Below are positions 15,918-24,655 of a DNA stretch of 64,000 bases, in pieces. Origin of the DNA: Paenibacillus caui (GTDB taxonomy: Bacteria; Bacillota; Bacilli; Paenibacillales; Paenibacillaceae); NCBI RefSeq assembly GCF_019904135.1, contig NZ_JAIOGQ010000026.1, positions 1-64,000 on the forward strand, read 5' to 3'. The notes below the pieces were generated by a model. That model made no database searches, had not been told where the DNA came from, and was given only the letters and a program-made list of their open reading frames with translations. Positions within the stretch are counted from its first letter, which is position 1; each line of letters starts with the position of its first letter. The position numbers were made by a program, and so were the translations under genes.

Positions 15918-17204
15918 TCACTCACCTCTTTTTAATGAAATTGTTGGAATCGATACTTCGAACACCGTTCCCTTCCCTTTTGACGGGGTTCTGACCAGAA
16001 TACTTCCGCCAAGCGAAACCGTAATATCCCTGACATGCGACAAACCGATTCCCGTCGCCGCGGAGCCCTCCTCATCAAACTTGGTTGTAAAGCCGGGCTC
16101 AAACACGATCTCATGGTCACGTTCATTTATCCCGCGCCCGTTGTCCTGTACGACAAATACCGTTCGCCCTCCGGCTTCATAAACCTGAAGCATGATGACT
16201 CCTTTATGCTCGATGGCTTCAACGGCATTGGCAACCAGGTTGTTTAGCAGCGTTAGCAGCGGGATATAGCGCGGTGTACGGTATTCGGGACTTACGTCCT
16301 GCCGGAAGGTAACATCCTTGCCCAGCATGCTTGCGTATTCGCTGTTGCTTTTGACCAGGAAATCCATCAATCGGGGCAGCGGCATGTCGGCATCGGCAGA
16401 GTCCATTTCAGACAGCTTCAGCAGTCCGGCCAGAATCCGCTGGGAGTCCTTCTTGACTTCATGAATCTGCTGCGTAATGTCAAGCAGTCTTCTGCTGTAA
16501 TCCTGCTGTCCGCTGTCCTTGAGTCTTTGATACAGCTCATAGCTTGCGGCCGTAAGGCGTTCAACCGTGTGGACCGATTTTCTGAGATAAAAGACTTCTC
16601 CGTATAAGCCCGCTCCAAAGCTAAGCATCTGGTCCACCCGCCGCTTCTGTTCCGCCTGTACTGCACGCATGCGGGATACCGCAATGCTGCTGTAAAGTCC
16701 TGTTGTAAAATAGGTCCGGAGCACGGCAATGAAAGACAGATACGTCCATTCATTAAGGTGGAAAGACGACGTGCCGAGAACAAGCATTCGGGTCAGCAGC
16801 TCCGCTTCATTGGAGATGAAATCGATGCAAGCCGCAGCCCCTCCAAGCAGGAGAGGGTGAACGTGATCCAACCGGCGTACATACTGTAATCCCGCCCCGA
16901 AAGCGACATAGTATACACCGGCGGATAAGTGATTGCAGAAGCTTTGCAGCACGGGATGGTGATGCGGCCAAATCGTATCCAGCGCTACCCGAAATAGCAG
17001 TACGACTATGCCGGTCAGAATGCCTGTCTTGAGGCACGGCAAATGGCGAAGCAAGAGAAGAAACAGCAGAAATGCGCTGCTTCCAAGGGCAATGCGGAAG
17101 ATATCCCCGTCAAAAGGATTGATTTTGAACTCACCGGCAACGGCTGTCCCCATGGCAACCAGAAGCATTTGAAGCTTCCTGTTCCTGATGAACGGTCCTG
17201 TCAT
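15918..17204 (-). CDS. glnK: Sensor histidine kinase GlnK-like (YcbA)
   Basis: A membrane kinase of about 428 aa: some six hydrophobic segments in the first 190 residues, then a SpoOB-type dimerisation helix with phospho-acceptor HEVKKD, and a HATPase domain (NNLVANAVEA, DNGRGI, GIGLSHVR). Known GlnK senses glutamine. I choose ATG 17204 with GGAGG nine bases upstream. The GTG at 17261 lacks a ribosome site. It is followed closely by glnL and lies next to the glutamine-type importer genes, which supports a shared amino-acid role. Confidence 0.87.
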   Translation of the reverse strand: MTGPFIRNRKLQMLLVAMGTAVAGEFKINPFDGDIFRIALGSSAFLLFLLLLRHLPCLKTGILTGIVVLLFRVALDTIWPHHHPVLQSFCNHLSAGVYYVAFGAGLQYVRRLDHVHPLLLGGAAACIDFISNEAELLTRMLVLGTSSFHLNEWTYLSFIAVLRTYFTTGLYSSIAVSRMRAVQAEQKRRVDQMLSFGAGLYGEVFYLRKSVHTVERLTAASYELYQRLKDSGQQDYSRRLLDITQQIHEVKKDSQRILAGLLKLSEMDSADADMPLPRLMDFLVKSNSEYASMLGKDVTFRQDVSPEYRTPRYIPLLTLLNNLVANAVEAIEHKGVIMLQVYEAGGRTVFVVQDNGRGINERDHEIVFEPGFTTKFDEEGSAATGIGLSHVRDITVSLGGSILVRTPSKGKGTVFEVSIPTISLKRGE

Positions 17205-17377
17205 TCTATTCAACCTCCGCGGGGTACCTCCTTTCTTGGAGCCTATGCTCCATTTAGGCACGCAATATGACGAATTGCAAAATTGTATTGCAACTATACT
17301 AGCACAAACTCGTTATTTTTCAATAATCATTCTAACATGATGCGTAATTCAATTGAAGATTAAGCAAAACATTACCA

Positions 17378-18028
17378 TTACGCTGTTTTGCTTTCAAGCC
17401 GCCGCGAAACCATCGACAGCACAAAGTTCACCACAAAATAAAGAACCGCGCACAGCAGCAAAATCGGAATTGAATAGTTATAGCTGTGGCCGATAACGAT
17501 CTGCGCGTTGTGCATCAGCTCGGCAAGCGAAATCGCCGTAGCCAGCGAAGTATCCTTAAGCAGGGAAATGAACTGGCTCACCATCGGCGGAACCATTCTG
17601 CGCAGCCCCTGCGGCAGGACGATATAGCGCAGCGTTTGGATGTAGGTAAGGCCGGAGGAACGGCCTGCTTCGATCTGCCCCTTCGGAATGGAGCCAAGCC
17701 CCCCGCGCACGATCTCGGAGATCATGGCCATTTCGAACACCGTCAAGGCGACGATGGCCGCACCTTCCGGACCAAGCTTTATACCGAAATCCGGCAGGGC
17801 GAACCGGCTGAACAAAATAATGAGCAGCAGCGGCAGATTGCGCAAAATCTCCACAATAAACGCAAGTACTGGCGACAGCACCGGCACTTTTGAATACCGG
17901 ACAATCCCGATCAAGCAACCGAATGTAAAGCTGAGCACAATCGAAATCAATGCTATTTTTAAAGTAATAAGAAATCCCTGCAGCAGAAAAGCCAAAAACT
18001 CCCCTGAATAGGCGCCTGCAAAATCCAT
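17378..18028 (-). CDS. glnP: Glutamine ABC transporter permease GlnP
   Basis: A 216-aa integral membrane permease of the HisMQ/GlnP type for polar amino-acid import. Transmembrane helices run from residue 12 (FLLQGFLITLKIALISIVL) onward. The EAA-type loop for the ATPase is ESGRSSG-like here: GQIEAGRSSGLTYIQTLRYIVLPQ. It is 15 nt after glnM and is the last gene of the importer operon. Confidence 0.9.
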   Translation of the reverse strand: MDFAGAYSGEFLAFLLQGFLITLKIALISIVLSFTFGCLIGIVRYSKVPVLSPVLAFIVEILRNLPLLLIILFSRFALPDFGIKLGPEGAAIVALTVFEMAMISEIVRGGLGSIPKGQIEAGRSSGLTYIQTLRYIVLPQGLRRMVPPMVSQFISLLKDTSLATAISLAELMHNAQIVIGHSYNYSIPILLLCAVLYFVVNFVLSMVSRRLESKTA

Positions 18029-18043
18029 AGCTTCGTCCTCCTT

Positions 18044-18697
18044 CTAGTCGTGTCTGGCCAGCTTCCGTTCCAGCACCCTTGACCCGTAGCTAAGCGGGAG
18101 CGTGAGGACCAGATAGAACATGGCGACGAAAATATACGTGTTGATCGTATCAAAAGTGTCGGTTGCGATGCCGTCACCAAAGTACATTAGATCAAATCCG
18201 GAAACAATGCTGAGTATGGATGAATTTTTGACCAGGTTAATGAACTGGTTGCTGAGCGGCGGAATGACGAGCTTGATCGCCTGCGGCAATATGACGTATC
18301 TCATCGTCTGCAAATAGGAAAGTCCTGACGAACGTGCCGCTTCGCTCTGTCCCTTCGGAACCGCCATAATTCCCGCGCGGATCGCCTCCGCGATAAATGA
18401 TGAAGTATATACCGCAAGTCCCAGCGTGCCTGCATTGAACCCGTCCAAGGTAACCCCAACAAGCGAGGAGACACCGTAGTAGAACAAAAATACGACAAGC
18501 AATAGCGGAATATTGCGGAAAAACTCGACATAGGCCGTTCCGAACCACATCAGCGGCCGAACCTGGGAGATCCGGAACACGGCGATGATCGTTCCCAAAA
18601 TAAAGCTCCCAACCAAACCGAGCAAGCTGGCTAGTATGGTGTTATAAAATCCGTGCAGAAAAGTCTCATAATTGCCGGTCAATACGGAAAAGTCCAT
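18044..18697 (-). CDS. glnM: Glutamine ABC transporter permease GlnM
   Basis: A 217-aa permease paralogous to GlnP, with the same GQSEAARSSGLSYLQTMRYV coupling loop. ATG 18697 follows GGGGGTG by 6 nt and is preferred to the upstream ATG at 18712. The two permeases would form a heterodimer with GlnQ. A terminator-like hairpin separates this gene from glnH and probably lowers permease expression relative to the binding protein. Confidence 0.9.
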   Translation of the reverse strand: MDFSVLTGNYETFLHGFYNTILASLLGLVGSFILGTIIAVFRISQVRPLMWFGTAYVEFFRNIPLLLVVFLFYYGVSSLVGVTLDGFNAGTLGLAVYTSSFIAEAIRAGIMAVPKGQSEAARSSGLSYLQTMRYVILPQAIKLVIPPLSNQFINLVKNSSILSIVSGFDLMYFGDGIATDTFDTINTYIFVAMFYLVLTLPLSYGSRVLERKLARHD

Positions 18698-18711
18698 GTC
18701 TGTCACCCCCA

Positions 18712-18758
18712 AAATTTAAAAAGAAAAGGATGGCCGGCGGCATATCCGTCCATCCTTT
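18712..18758 (-). terminator. Attenuating terminator between glnH and glnM
   Basis: On the minus strand AAAGGATGG (18758-18750) pairs with CCATCCTTT (18733-18725) and is followed by TTCTTTTTAAATTTT. Such a site inside an importer operon normally lets the binding-protein gene be expressed in excess. Confidence 0.8.
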
Positions 18759-18855
18759 CGCTTGCAGTCTAGCTGCCAGGCCAGCGTCTGGATTAGCAAC
18801 AGCCGGCGGATAGCCAAAACCGTTGCTCCACCGCTCCTGACTTAAACTGTACGTC

Positions 18856-19656
18856 TTAGTTGCTAGGCTTCTTACCGATCCATTTCTCGTAAATCGCGTC
18901 GTATTCTCCGCTATCCTTCAGCTCTTTCAGCGCATCGTTTACAGCTTTGACCAGATCGCTGTTGCCTTTGCGCATTGCGATACCGTAAGGCTCGTCAGTA
19001 AACGGCTTGCCGACTACTTCATAGTTCGGATCCTGAGCGGCCATACCGTACAGAATCGCATCGTCCGTAGTCAACGCATCGCCTTGGCCCGCTTTCAGCG
19101 CGCTGAACGCATCCTGGTAATTGTCAAACTCCAGCACTGTAACGCCAGGAACCTTTTCCTTGATATTCTTTACGGATGTTGCGCCTTTGGAACTCAGCAC
19201 CTTCGTTCCTGCCTTGACATCCTCAATGCCTTTAATCGGGCTTCCCTTCTTCACCAGCAGCGACTGGCCGGCCAGGAAATAAACGTCGGAGAAATCGACT
19301 TCTTTCTTGCGTGCCTCCGTAATAGTCATCGTAGCTACGACCATATCGATTTCGTCGTTGTTCAGCATCGGAACACGCGTTTTGGACGTTACTTCCTTGA
19401 ACTCGACCTTGTTCTCGTCGCCGAGAATGTGTTTGGCGATTTGTTTGGCGATATCGATGTCAAAGCCCTCGACATTGCCGGTGGAAGGATCTTTAAGACC
19501 GAACAGCTTGGTGTCGAATTTAACCCCGACTACCAGCTTGTCGCGGTCCTTGATGGAGGCAAGTCCGTCTTCTTTCTTATTCCCGCAGGCAGCAAGCAGC
19601 GACAGCACAACAACCAAAGCAGCGGCTAAACGAATCATTTTCCAATGTTTTTTCAT
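18856..19656 (-). CDS. glnH: Amino-acid-binding lipoprotein GlnH
   Basis: A 266-aa substrate-binding lipoprotein. The signal peptide ends in lipobox LLAACG (cysteine about 24). The SBP_bac_3 fold follows with GFDIDIAKQIAKHI and MVVATMTITEARKKEVDFS, a family hallmark. It captures glutamine or a related amino acid for GlnM/GlnP. It is the second gene of the operon after glnQ and is followed by an attenuating hairpin. Confidence 0.92.
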   Translation of the reverse strand: MKKHWKMIRLAAALVVVLSLLAACGNKKEDGLASIKDRDKLVVGVKFDTKLFGLKDPSTGNVEGFDIDIAKQIAKHILGDENKVEFKEVTSKTRVPMLNNDEIDMVVATMTITEARKKEVDFSDVYFLAGQSLLVKKGSPIKGIEDVKAGTKVLSSKGATSVKNIKEKVPGVTVLEFDNYQDAFSALKAGQGDALTTDDAILYGMAAQDPNYEVVGKPFTDEPYGIAMRKGNSDLVKAVNDALKELKDSGEYDAIYEKWIGKKPSN

Positions 19657-19703
19657 TTTCTTTCATCCCCTTTTGAATTTTGTATTCTAATCTATGACTG
19701 AAA

Positions 19704-20432
19704 TTAATGACTGAGCAAACGGCTGAGGAAGGTCTGAAGTCTTTCTTCGCGCGGATTGCCGAAAAATTCTCCAGGCTCGTTCACCTCTAAAATCTGGCCC
19801 TGGTCCATAAAAACCACCCGGTCGGCCACTTCGCGGGCAAATCCCATCTCGTGCGTTACGACAACCATCGTCATGCCTTCCCGCGCCAGGGTCTTCATGA
19901 CATCCAGCACTTCGCCTACCATCTCGGGATCGAGCGCGGAGGTAGGTTCGTCAAACAGCATAATTTTAGGTCTCATCGCCAGTCCTCTGGCAATCGCTAC
20001 CCGCTGCTGTTGCCCGCCGGACAACTGCGATGGATAAGCATCCGCCTTGTGCGCGATCCCTACCTTTTCCAGATAAAACATCGCCGTCTCCGTAGCTTCT
20101 TTTTTTGGTACACCCAGCACCTTGGTCGGCGCAAGCGTAATATTGTCGATAACCTTCATATGCGGATAAAGGTTGAAATGCTGAAACACCATGCCGATGT
20201 CCCGCCGCACTTTGTTGATATCCACCTTAGGGTCATTGAGCTGCGTCCCATTAACCGTCAGTTCACCGCTGCCAATGGTTTCCAGGCGGTTAATGCAGCG
20301 CAGCATCGTGCTTTTGCCCGAACCGGACGGACCGACAACAACAACGACTTCTCCTTCCTCGATAGAAAGCTCGATGTTCTTAAGCACATGAAATTGTCCG
20401 TAATGTTTGTCTACTTGATGAAACTGGATCAG
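19704..20432 (-). CDS. glnQ: Amino-acid ABC transporter ATPase GlnQ (apparent CTG start)
   Basis: The ATPase of the importer, with Walker [10 protein letters not shown], signature [15 protein letters not shown], Walker [15 protein letters not shown] and the switch histidine (VVTHEM). From GTG 20387 the protein would lack its first beta strand. In frame upstream the sequence reads [15 protein letters not shown], the conserved GlnQ N-terminus, and the codon before it is CTG (20432-20430) with AAGGGGGAGG eight bases upstream. No ATG, GTG or TTG exists in frame before the upstream stop except GTG 20387. CTG initiation therefore gives the normal 242 aa. First gene of glnQHMP. Confidence 0.88.
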   Translation of the reverse strand: MIQFHQVDKHYGQFHVLKNIELSIEEGEVVVVVGPSGSGKSTMLRCINRLETIGSGELTVNGTQLNDPKVDINKVRRDIGMVFQHFNLYPHMKVIDNITLAPTKVLGVPKKEATETAMFYLEKVGIAHKADAYPSQLSGGQQQRVAIARGLAMRPKIMLFDEPTSALDPEMVGEVLDVMKTLAREGMTMVVVTHEMGFAREVADRVVFMDQGQILEVNEPGEFFGNPREERLQTFLSRLLSH

Positions 20433-20505
20433 CTTCGGTCCCTCCCCCTTGTAAGGCTTTATAAGCCTCTTTACGCTTTCCTTAAATTTAAGTTCGACAG
20501 CTTGG

Positions 20506-20534
20506 CGTTATGAATCATAACGTGTTTTAAACAC
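20506..20534. promoter_or_regulatory. Two adjacent palindromes in the glnQ leader
   Basis: CGTTATGA-A-TCATAACG (20506-20522) is directly joined to GTGTTT-T-AAACAC (20522-20534), about 75-100 nt upstream of glnQ. They look like operators for nitrogen or GlnL control. Neither matches the GlnR/TnrA consensus that I know. Confidence 0.5.
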
Positions 20535-20675
20535 AGTAATTCGCAAACTATAAAATCCTACACAATCCTACGCTGGATCTTCGCGCTATATGCGATCATC
20601 ATTTCTTATCAGCATTATAAGGACATGTAAAAACGTTGTCTCTAACCTTTCATGTGAGGTTTTGATGATTAAGTA

Positions 20676-20836
20676 TAAGAAAAACCTAGCGGGAAGATCA
20701 CCGCTAGGTCCTTTGCCGTGCTATGTGATACGTTTGTGCGTAGGGGAGGGAATAAGTATGGGGTGGAGCCCCATACCCATTCCCTCTTCGATCTACCTCG
20801 AGTTCTCTTCCACTTCCCTTATTCCTTCCGGTCTTC
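20676..20836 (-). ncRNA. Structured intergenic RNA element, copy A
   Basis: Shares two blocks with copy B (28050-28252): 20711-20763 (8 differences in 53, all transitions) and 20794-20836. On the minus strand the order is conserved block, hairpin (748-763 with 769-784, 16 bp closing fully only with two G-U pairs), second conserved block, then a terminator ACCTAGCGG/CCGCTAGGT (20709-20684) with TTTTTCTT. It lies between the acetyltransferase gene and glnQ, with transcription ending about 250 nt before glnQ. Function and 5' end unknown. A mobile palindromic element is the alternative. Confidence 0.6.
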
Positions 20837-20899
20837 GGGTACGGTATTCGTATCCATGCACACCCTCAACGTATCCGATTTCCACCTACGAAAGTTGAG

Positions 20900-21457
20900 C
20901 TATTTAACATATTTCTCCCTAAATTCATGTTCTAAAATGCTCATTGTTATGGAATCATGGTACTCATGATTATAAAAAAGGACCTCTCTTTGTCGTCCTT
21001 CTTCAATAAAGCCTATTTTTCCATAACTTCTTATTGCTCTTTCGTTAAATGAATACACGTATAACTCAATGCGGTGAAGATTCATAATCCCGAATCCATA
21101 ACTAAGCAGCAGCTTTATGGCCTCCGTTCCGTAACCTTTACCGCATTCTTCCTCATGAAAAATAGCTATTCGCAAGTGGGCGTTTCGATTTGAATAGTCA
21201 ACGTCTTGCAATGCGATATCACCAATCACTCGATCTCCATCCTTTAGGACAATTAATAATTGAATTCGATCAGAGTCCGTTGATATTCGCTCAACATACC
21301 TGTCAATCATATTTTTGGAAGATACTATTTTTGTTCCAGTTAATCTCCTTAATTCCTCATCAAATAGATTGGAGTAATATAATTCAGAGTCCTCATTTGT
21401 AAATGGTCGAAGATAAAGTCTTTCTCCTTCGAACAGCCTGCTGGGGTGTTTTGTCAT
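20900..21457 (-). CDS. GNAT family N-acetyltransferase
   Basis: A 185-aa RimJ/RimL-like acetyltransferase that moves the acetyl group of acetyl-CoA to an amine, often a protein N-terminus. LYLRPFTNEDSELYY opens the fold. The CoA-binding segment is EECGKGYGTEAIKLLL, followed by the MNLHRIELYVYSFNERAI strand. ATG 21457 follows AAAGGAGG with an 8-nt spacer, so the 17 residues before it in the longer frame are not translated. Substrate unknown. Confidence 0.85.
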   Translation of the reverse strand: MTKHPSRLFEGERLYLRPFTNEDSELYYSNLFDEELRRLTGTKIVSSKNMIDRYVERISTDSDRIQLLIVLKDGDRVIGDIALQDVDYSNRNAHLRIAIFHEEECGKGYGTEAIKLLLSYGFGIMNLHRIELYVYSFNERAIRSYGKIGFIEEGRQREVLFYNHEYHDSITMSILEHEFREKYVK

Positions 21458-21491
21458 TCTATAAACCTCCTTTTTTTTGATTGTCCTATAT

Positions 21492-22310
21492 CTATACTTT
21501 TTGCGCAATCAGTTTGCTCATGGCGTGCTTGTGGGGAATGCCTGAAGAATTGCAGTCAAAGATCACTTCGGGACTGCTGTGGATGAGCCAATCGTGATAG
21601 TGCTGCAGGAGTTCCCCGGACTTCCAAGAATAGGCGTTGGTCTCTTTCTCGGGAGGGGGAGCTATAAACGGCTTTTGCACAAAAACGTTAAATACGTGCA
21701 TGCCTCCTTCATTTGTAAACTGCTTGTAATTGCTGAAAATCTCATCCCGGTATTCCGGCTTGATATAGTGCAGCACTCCGCTTGAATACAGGATGTCGAA
21801 ACGGCTGTCAAGGCGGAAGTCCATAATATCTGCTTTCAACACTTTTAACTTGACGCCAATTTTGTCGGCGAGACTTCTCGCCTTGTCGATCCCCGCGTCG
21901 GAGACATCAAAAGCGGTTACGTCATAGCCGTTTCTGGCGAAGAATACGGCGTCTTTCCCTTCGCCGCAGCCAATGTCGAGCAGTCTGAGTGGTCTGGTAG
22001 GCGGCATCAGCTCCAGGACCTGATAACAAGCCGAATTCGGCTCGGTTCCCCAATAATAAGTTGAAGTTTGATATTCCTCTTCATAAATGGTAACCTGGTT
22101 GTCATAAGCGGCATATCCGAGCAATTTGTCAACGCTTACTTCCAGAATTTGCGACAGCTGCGGCAGTAATGAAATATCGGGCATCGCCTGCGCGTTTTCC
22201 CATTTGGAAACCGCTTGGGATGTAAGTCCCAGTTGCCCTGCAAGGGCTTCCTGTGTCAGTCCTTTTTCTTTGCGGTATCTTTGAACATTGTTCGCCAGCT
22301 TGTTTTTCAA
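21492..22310 (-). CDS. XRE-family HTH fused to SAM methyltransferase
   Basis: A fusion of a Cro/C1-type HTH (KEKGLTQEALAGQLGLTSQ, then AVSKWENAQAMPDI) and a class I SAM methyltransferase of TehB type (LLDIGCGEGKDAVFFARNG at about residue 135). I choose TTG 22310, which has AAAGGAG upstream. The long frame to 22481 runs through a promoter-like region and overlaps a divergent gene. Such fusions may sense toxic oxyanions or regulate their own resistance gene. The target is not determined. Confidence 0.82.
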   Translation of the reverse strand: MKNKLANNVQRYRKEKGLTQEALAGQLGLTSQAVSKWENAQAMPDISLLPQLSQILEVSVDKLLGYAAYDNQVTIYEEEYQTSTYYWGTEPNSACYQVLELMPPTRPLRLLDIGCGEGKDAVFFARNGYDVTAFDVSDAGIDKARSLADKIGVKLKVLKADIMDFRLDSRFDILYSSGVLHYIKPEYRDEIFSNYKQFTNEGGMHVFNVFVQKPFIAPPPEKETNAYSWKSGELLQHYHDWLIHSSPEVIFDCNSSGIPHKHAMSKLIAQKV

Positions 22311-22446
22311 ATTTCCCCTCACTCCTTTGCTAAGAACAAGTCTACGAATGTTGACGGAAACGTTCAATAACCTGATCATTGAGTTTTTTGAATCCTCAAC
22401 CGGCGGTTGCAAACGTTCAATAGAAGTAGCCTGAATGGAGGTTAAC

Positions 22447-22980
22447 ATGAGATCAAAATCATCCATAATCACCATTTTCATTGCTGTTTTGCTCGGTATT
22501 GGTTTGTTTCTATATTATTATAAATTTCCGAAAGAAATTAACGCGGATCGTACGGCTGTGAGTTTTACTGAAGATGGCCCTTCTTCAACTATGAATACAT
22601 CTATAAAAATCAAAGGAACCTTGTACCGGCCAATTTTCCGACAAGCAAAATTCGTAGGTAAAATAACTATAGACGCATATGATTTTACAAAACAGGATGG
22701 AATGGCATATATATTCATTACTCTAAAGTCCAACGGGATAAATATGGGGAATCTCACTTATCAATCAAATGAGTACCCATTTAACATTACCGAGCAAGGG
22801 CTCATATGGTTTGACAATAACTTTGAAAATATTAATATTTGGTCTTCACCCGAATGGAAGGACAGTGGGCATCATAAAAATATGTTTATCGTGGCTGAAT
22901 CACAAAATTACGAAGAGGCCATCGATATTCAGAAACGTATGAGAAACAAGTTTGGCAAAGTTTTTGTTCCTAAAGAATAG
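22447..22980 (+). CDS. Membrane-anchored protein of unknown function
   Basis: A 177-aa protein with one N-terminal hydrophobic helix (IITIFIAVLLGIGLFLYYY) followed by an extracytoplasmic beta-rich part. I do not recognise the family. ATG 22447 follows TGGAGG by 5 nt. Divergent from the XRE-methyltransferase gene, with 136 nt between them. No terminator was found before the promoter of the next gene. Confidence 0.7.
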   Translation: MRSKSSIITIFIAVLLGIGLFLYYYKFPKEINADRTAVSFTEDGPSSTMNTSIKIKGTLYRPIFRQAKFVGKITIDAYDFTKQDGMAYIFITLKSNGINMGNLTYQSNEYPFNITEQGLIWFDNNFENINIWSSPEWKDSGHHKNMFIVAESQNYEEAIDIQKRMRNKFGKVFVPKE

Positions 22981-23013
22981 GAAGCCCTTTTTTGAAATGT
23001 TTTGGACCATTTA

Positions 23014-23071
23014 TTGACCAATGGTATTTTAATCCATATAATATTATATAGTTATTTATCCCATTATATGG
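23014..23071 (+). promoter_or_regulatory. Sigma-A promoter with palindromic operator for the receptor gene
   Basis: TTGACC (23014-23019), a 17-nt spacer and TATAAT (23037-23042) form an excellent sigma-A promoter. CCATATAAT (23034-23042) has its perfect complement at 23063-23071, and TATAATATTATA (23037-23048) is itself a palindrome, so the -10 region is embedded in candidate operator symmetry. Confidence 0.75.
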
Positions 23072-23095
23072 TTATATTGGAAGGGTGGTGTTTAC

Positions 23096-24478
23096 TTGGA
23101 ACCCGCAACGATGATTCGCGAAGAATTGGAAGAATATTTAACGCGTGAGAACATGTCGATTAACCATTTTGCTGAAGTCACGAAGATCAATGCCGGAACG
23201 TTAAGCAACATTTTGAATGGCAATCGGCCCATTGCTCTACAGCAACTGGACCGAATTACTTCTGGCATGGGGCTTACCGACGGATATTATTATGATTTGT
23301 ATGTGGATGAATGTTTTTTTCACGCTGCTCCAGACTGGCGTAGGCTGGGGCCATTTTTGCATCGATGTGCGGAATTGAATAAGCTGGAGTGCATCGAGCA
23401 AACCACGCGGTTAATGATGGATAATCTCTCCTACATACCGCTGCTTTTTAACATGGCTGAGCAATTACTTCATGCCGGCAAATCGAAGTCGGCTGCTCTG
23501 CTATATGAATGCATAGCAGAAAGTGAAAAAATGCAGCATTCGGAGCGATTAGCCCTTTGCCATTACCGATTATTTACGCTAGGCATATCCAAAGATCAGA
23601 ATAGAAATCTATTGATAGCGGCACAATTTGAATCTTTTGTGGATCGGCTCGATGAATGCTATCAGTTTGATGCGATCAATGATTTGATTAATGCCTTTGC
23701 TGCTCTGCGCCGATGGGACAAGGTCCGGGAACTGGCGGAAAAATTAAAGGTGAAAGCAACCATTCATTATGAGTTAAACGGAAGAATGAAACCGGAAGAA
23801 ACCAAAAAGCAGATTGTTTTTTATATTATGTACGCTTATTTAGAGTTAGGAGAGGCGTATTTTTATTTCGAAAACTACGAGAGTGCTTTACATTTTGTTT
23901 CTTTATACGCAGATTGCAATTGGGTGAAAGAGCCTAATGCCGATGAAATGATTATTATTCATCAGTTCCAGGATTGGGCTGAAGGCAACCGCTACATGTA
24001 TCAGTTGATGGCCGGAAAGGTTGAAGTGCTCCCGAACTATGTGGAATATATTTCTACAAGGGAGAATGAAATTTTTTCAGCCTTGTGTGAGATCGTGATA
24101 GCGGCCAATCGGTTCGATATCAATATTGATTTTGTGCTTGACCAGTATAAGTCTCATTTTATGTACCAAGAACAAAGCAGCCGGATCGGGAAGATTAACG
24201 AGCAATATACGGATGATCGGTATGTAAGCTTGTTAGCAGACTTGGGAATCTATTATTTAAAGAAAAAAGATTATGAGCGAGGGCTTGGGTCTGTCCTGGA
24301 TAGTTTTGCATTCGCTATTGAAATTCGCAGTGGATACGGTATGCTTAAATGTGCCGGATTATTTGAACAATACCGGAGTTTTGCATCCGATGCAGCAATC
24401 CATCAGTACAAAATTTATATGGGTGAGGTGCAGAAGTTAAATGAAAAGAAAATTGGCTTTACTGGCAGTTATATGTAG
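23096..24478 (+). CDS. RRNPP-type HTH/TPR-like peptide-pheromone receptor
   Basis: A 460-aa regulator. Residues 7-60 form an XRE-like HTH (SINHFAEVTKINAGTLSNIL). From about 75 to 450 it is all helical with repeats (LLFNMAEQLLHAGKSKSAAL; AYLELGEAYFYFENYESALH; YYLKKKDYERGLGSVLDSFA) that look like degenerate TPRs. Length and layout match RRNPP receptors (PlcR, NprR, Rap, AimR) and their Paenibacillus relatives. TTG 23096 has AAGGGTGGTG upstream, and ATG 23111 is an alternative. Its 3' end overlaps the first of two pheromone-precursor genes, the hallmark of the family. Ligand and targets are inferred, not shown. Confidence 0.85.
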   Translation: MEPATMIREELEEYLTRENMSINHFAEVTKINAGTLSNILNGNRPIALQQLDRITSGMGLTDGYYYDLYVDECFFHAAPDWRRLGPFLHRCAELNKLECIEQTTRLMMDNLSYIPLLFNMAEQLLHAGKSKSAALLYECIAESEKMQHSERLALCHYRLFTLGISKDQNRNLLIAAQFESFVDRLDECYQFDAINDLINAFAALRRWDKVRELAEKLKVKATIHYELNGRMKPEETKKQIVFYIMYAYLELGEAYFYFENYESALHFVSLYADCNWVKEPNADEMIIIHQFQDWAEGNRYMYQLMAGKVEVLPNYVEYISTRENEIFSALCEIVIAANRFDINIDFVLDQYKSHFMYQEQSSRIGKINEQYTDDRYVSLLADLGIYYLKKKDYERGLGSVLDSFAFAIEIRSGYGMLKCAGLFEQYRSFASDAAIHQYKIYMGEVQKLNEKKIGFTGSYM

Positions 24479-24575
24479 TTTCGTAGCGGTCGTAGCAGCC
24501 CCGGCTGGTTCTATCTCTGCTGAAGAGTATCCTAACCCTACAGTGATTACGTTAGGGCATGGCACGGGAAGTTAA
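24441..24575 (+). CDS. Secreted peptide-pheromone precursor, copy 1
   Basis: A 44-aa peptide. Basic start MKRK, hydrophobic core LALLAVICSFVAVVAA, cleavage likely after SISA at residue 27, then a 17-residue tail EEYPNPTVITLGHGTGS. This is the Phr/PapR/NprX/AimP design, with an active peptide cut from the C-terminus. Its start overlaps the end of the receptor gene by 38 nt in another frame, and GAGGTG lies 10 nt upstream. The mature signal would lie within TLGHGTGS or nearby. Precise ends cannot be told from sequence. Confidence 0.85.
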   Translation: MKRKLALLAVICSFVAVVAAPAGSISAEEYPNPTVITLGHGTGS

Positions 24576-24655
24576 GCAAAATAGAAGGCATTCCTGGATT
24601 TCTGATCTTGGGGCGCCATCAGTAAAAATTTATATGGGTGAGGTGCAGAAGTTAA

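Noticed and set aside
20590-20969. Plus-strand open frames across RNA copy A
   Set aside because: They cross the repeated element and its terminator and are not preserved in copy B. No good ribosome site.
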